From DASRDU01 sp035560235 (lineage in GTDB: Bacteria; Acidobacteriota; Blastocatellia; RBC074): a stretch of 64,000 nt of DNA. Location of the stretch: NCBI GenBank assembly GCA_035560235.1, contig DATMAG010000009.1, forward strand, positions 8,624-72,623, given 5' to 3'. The notes beneath the pieces are model-generated. The model saw only the letters and a program-made list of their open reading frames with translations, ran no database searches and was not told the DNA's origin. Position numbers and translations under genes: made by a program. Each line of letters begins with the position of its first letter. Position 1 is the first letter of the stretch. Shown in pieces: positions 61,794 through 64,000 of this stretch.

Positions 61794-63806
61794 ATGACTG
61801 CTCCGCTGCGCGTGCTGCACGTTGAAGATGATCCGCTCGACAGTGAGCTGATTGAGAAATGTCTGTGCCATGAGGGCATTGATTGTGCGCTGACGCGGGT
61901 CGAAACGCGCGCTGAGATGCTGGCGGCCCTTGAGCAGAACGATTTTGAAATCATCCTCTCTGATTATTCGCTGCCGACCTTTGACGGGTTTGCCGCGCTC
62001 GCCATTCGTCAGGAGCAATGCCCGCATCTGCCGTTCATCATGATTTCCGGCACGCTCGGCGAGGAATCGGCCATTGATGCGTTTCAGCGCGGCGCGACCG
62101 ACTATGTCCTCAAGCAGCGGCTCGAACGGCTGGCTCCGTCAGTCAGGCGCGCGTTGCGCGAAGCGGCGAAACACAACGAACTGCGCCGGGCCGAGGCTGA
62201 ACTGCGCCTGGCGCATCAGCGCATGCGGTTTCACCTCGAAAACTCGCCGCTGGCGATCATTGAATTCGACAAGGATGTGCGGATTCAGTACTGGTCGCCC
62301 CAGGCTGAAAAGATCTTCGGCTGGACGGCTGAGGAAGCAATGGGCAAAGATCCGGGCGAACTGAAGCTGGTGCATCCTGACGATCACGCTCACGTGCAGA
62401 TGGTGATGGCGCAGCTGCTGAGCGGGGATGTTTCGCGCAACGGCGGCGAAAACCGCAACTGCACGAAGGGCGGAAGAATCATCTGGTGCGAATGGTACAA
62501 CTCGGCGCTGCTCGATGAAGCCGGGCAACTGGTTTCGATTCTCTCGCTCGGCCTCGATGTCACTGAACGCAAGCGGATGGAGGAGGAACGCATGCGGCTG
62601 CTCGAACGCGAACAGCAGGCGCGTGAAACTGCTGAAGCCGCGAGCCGCGCGAAGGATGAATTTCTGGCCGCTGTTTCGCACGAACTGCGCACGCCGCTCA
62701 CGCCCGTGCTGGGCTGGCTGCGGCTGATTCGCACCGGCACGCTCAATGAACAGGCGTTCGGTCAGGCGCTTGAAAAGATTGAACGCAACGTGCGGGCTGA
62801 AGTCCGGCTGGTTGAAGACCTGCTCGATGTGTCGCGGATCATCACCGGCAAGCTGCGGATCGAGTGCCGCCCGCTGGAACTGCTGCCGATCATCGAATCG
62901 GCGCTCGATTCGATGCGCCCGGCGGCAGAGGCCCGCCGGATTGCGTTAGTCGAACGACTCGACGAGCAGGCCGGACTCGTGGCGGGCGATCAGGACCGGC
63001 TGCGACAGGTGGTCTGGAATCTGCTCTCGAATGCCATCAAATTCACGCCGCAGGGCGGGCGCGTCGAGGTGCGGCTGGAACGCGTGGACTCACAGGCCGA
63101 AATCGCAGTCAGCGACACGGGGCAGGGCATTTCGGCTGAGTTTCTGCCTTTCGTCTTTGATCGTTTTCGTCAGGCTGATGCTTCGATTACGCGCTCGCAC
63201 GGCGGCATGGGGCTGGGCCTGGCGATTGTGCGCCACCTGGTCGAACTGCACGGCGGTTCAGTCAGCGCCAGCAGCGCCGGGCCGGGTCAGGGCGCAACCT
63301 TCACTGTCAGGCTGCCGTTGCTTTCAGTACAGGAGAGCGCCGAACCGCGCCAGCGTCACTTCAGGTCGCCGGGCGAATCGCTGCCTGATGATCTGAGTTT
63401 CAGCCTGACCGGAGTGCGCGCGCTGATTGTGGACGATGATCCGGACACGCTGGAAATCATCTCCTGGATTCTGATGCAGCACGGCGCTGATGTGAAAACA
63501 ACCCTCTCCGCCCTGACCGCGCTCGACATTCTGCGCGAAGAAGAGGTTGACGTTCTGATCTCTGACATCGGCCTGCCTGAATTTGATGGTTATGACCTGA
63601 TTGCCAGAGTCCGCGAAATCGAGCGCCCGCACCGGCAGCCCGTGCCAGCCATCGCGCTGACCGCCTTTACCCGCATCGAAGACCGCCTGCGCGCCCTCGC
63701 CGCCGGATTTCAGATGTACATTTCGAAGCCGGTCGAACCGGAAGAACTCGTCGCCGTCATCGCCAGCCTGACCGGCAGACTCGGCAGCAGCGAGCGCAGA
63801 AACTGA
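61794..63806 (+). CDS. hybrid sensor histidine kinase/response regulator (REC-PAS-HisKA-HATPase-REC)
   Basis: 670 residues, cytoplasmic with no membrane helix. Domains in order: receiver 1 (5-120) with phospho-acceptor Asp57 (ILSDYSLP); PAS/PAC (145-260, ENSPLAIIEFDKDVRIQYWS); HisKA with His296 (VSHELRTP); HATPase with VWNLLSNAIKFTPQGG, DTGQGI and GGMGLGLAIVRHLVELHGG; receiver 2 (470-605) with Asp591 (LISDIGLPEFDG) and the conserved Lys (ISKPVEP). The two receivers flanking the kinase suggest a phosphorelay that receives its input from another kinase through REC1. No partner regulator is adjacent in the window. A short leader with ribosome-site-like GGGAG precedes the ATG. Confidence 0.95.
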   Translation: MTAPLRVLHVEDDPLDSELIEKCLCHEGIDCALTRVETRAEMLAALEQNDFEIILSDYSLPTFDGFAALAIRQEQCPHLPFIMISGTLGEESAIDAFQRGATDYVLKQRLERLAPSVRRALREAAKHNELRRAEAELRLAHQRMRFHLENSPLAIIEFDKDVRIQYWSPQAEKIFGWTAEEAMGKDPGELKLVHPDDHAHVQMVMAQLLSGDVSRNGGENRNCTKGGRIIWCEWYNSALLDEAGQLVSILSLGLDVTERKRMEEERMRLLEREQQARETAEAASRAKDEFLAAVSHELRTPLTPVLGWLRLIRTGTLNEQAFGQALEKIERNVRAEVRLVEDLLDVSRIITGKLRIECRPLELLPIIESALDSMRPAAEARRIALVERLDEQAGLVAGDQDRLRQVVWNLLSNAIKFTPQGGRVEVRLERVDSQAEIAVSDTGQGISAEFLPFVFDRFRQADASITRSHGGMGLGLAIVRHLVELHGGSVSASSAGPGQGATFTVRLPLLSVQESAEPRQRHFRSPGESLPDDLSFSLTGVRALIVDDDPDTLEIISWILMQHGADVKTTLSALTALDILREEEVDVLISDIGLPEFDGYDLIARVREIERPHRQPVPAIALTAFTRIEDRLRALAAGFQMYISKPVEPEELVAVIASLTGRLGSSERRN

Positions 63807-63822
63807 ATTCGGACTGTATGGA

Positions 63823-63908
63823 AGGGTTGCGCGATCTGCCGGAATTGCGCTGTTCACTGAACAGTTCGGGTGCCAAAGCCGCGCGATTCCGGCAGATCGC
63901 GCAACCCT
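63823..63908. repeat. 28-bp-arm inverted repeat at the end of the histidine kinase gene
   Basis: Arms at 63823-63850 and 63881-63908 match over 28 bases with one G-U pair. The 30-base loop contains a second perfect 6-bp hairpin (CTGTTC-ACT-GAACAG). The whole element is 86 bases, starts 16 bases past the stop codon and would form a cruciform or a very stable RNA stem. It shares the word CTGCCGGAAT-GCGC with the element at 47146. Confidence 0.9.
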
Positions 63909-63947
63909 GGCTGATTCCTTACACTGATCTGAAATCTGATCTGAGTT

Positions 63948-64000
63948 CTATAGTTCAATTTCCGTTTCCTGATCCTGCTTCGCGGCGGGCGCCGATCTGT
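63948..64000 (-). CDS. possible C-terminal tip of a gene running off the window
   Basis: A minus-strand frame read from the right edge gives RSAPAAKQDQETEIEL then TAG at 63948-63950. The acidic, Gln-rich ending is typical of a protein tail, and the position, convergent with the histidine kinase behind a long inverted repeat, fits. There are only 16 codons, so the product cannot be named. Confidence 0.35.
   Translation of the reverse strand, partial: RSAPAAKQDQETEIEL

Overview
The window looks like chromosomal DNA of an Acidobacteriota member, most likely near the Blastocatellia. This is inferred from gene content, with no rRNA to confirm it. It carries two ABC permeases of the duplicated-orphan (ADOP) type, a VWFA-related protein of the acidobacterial type, a subtilase with a C-terminal domain of the Solibacter type, three Ser/Thr kinases, and an ECF sigma factor divergent from a WD40 kinase. 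Base composition is moderately GC-rich and even throughout. I see no phage, integrase, transposase, CRISPR array or rRNA operon.

Layout. 1-6.3 kb: a partial Tat-exported Gfo/Idh/MocA oxidoreductase, tRNA-Leu(CAA), a membrane-anchored SDR, tyrS and a TPR protein, all on the minus strand. 6.5-13.3 kb: a zinc-ribbon/kinase/FGE fusion, mutS, a decayed gene remnant and pfkA (minus). 13.4-14.7 kb: tsaB-rimI. 14.7-21.3 kb: a fatty-acid cluster yceD-rpmF-plsX-fabH-fabD-fabG-acpP-fabF behind a near-perfect sigma-70 promoter, closed by a terminator. 21.6-26.6 kb: an electron-transfer-flavoprotein cluster, etfB, a small helical protein, etfA, an Rpn-like nuclease and ETF-quinone oxidoreductase, which would carry electrons from acyl-CoA dehydrogenases to quinone. 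27-35.5 kb: a secreted FG-GAP/VCBS protein with a damaged 3' end, and a WD40 kinase divergent from a frameshifted ECF sigma factor. 35.7-42 kb: DsbD-like protein, Uma2 nuclease, diguanylate cyclase, subtilase and a possible 30-residue membrane peptide. 42-50 kb: a divergent pair of ADOP permeases, a WD40 protein and a small membrane protein. 50-58.3 kb: YhhN protein, VWFA protein, DUF1992 protein, glycoside hydrolase, MFS transporter and a third kinase. 58.5-64 kb: an unrecognised helical protein, cysS, a hybrid histidine kinase and perhaps the 3' tip of another gene.

The most distinctive signal is in the spacers. Many intergenic gaps hold a long, often near-perfect inverted repeat, and several different sequence families are present. 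One family, built on CCACTGACCACTAACCACT, recurs four times. At tyrS, mutS and fabD it ends 5 or 6 bases before the start codon, and those genes have no visible Shine-Dalgarno sequence although many neighbours have strong ones. A further short repeat sits in frame inside a kinase gene. Three loci show gene decay: the remnant beside mutS, the ECF sigma factor, and the tail of the FG-GAP protein. I did not find a clearly new multi-gene system. The repeats that abut start codons and the extra genes within the etf cluster are the best leads.
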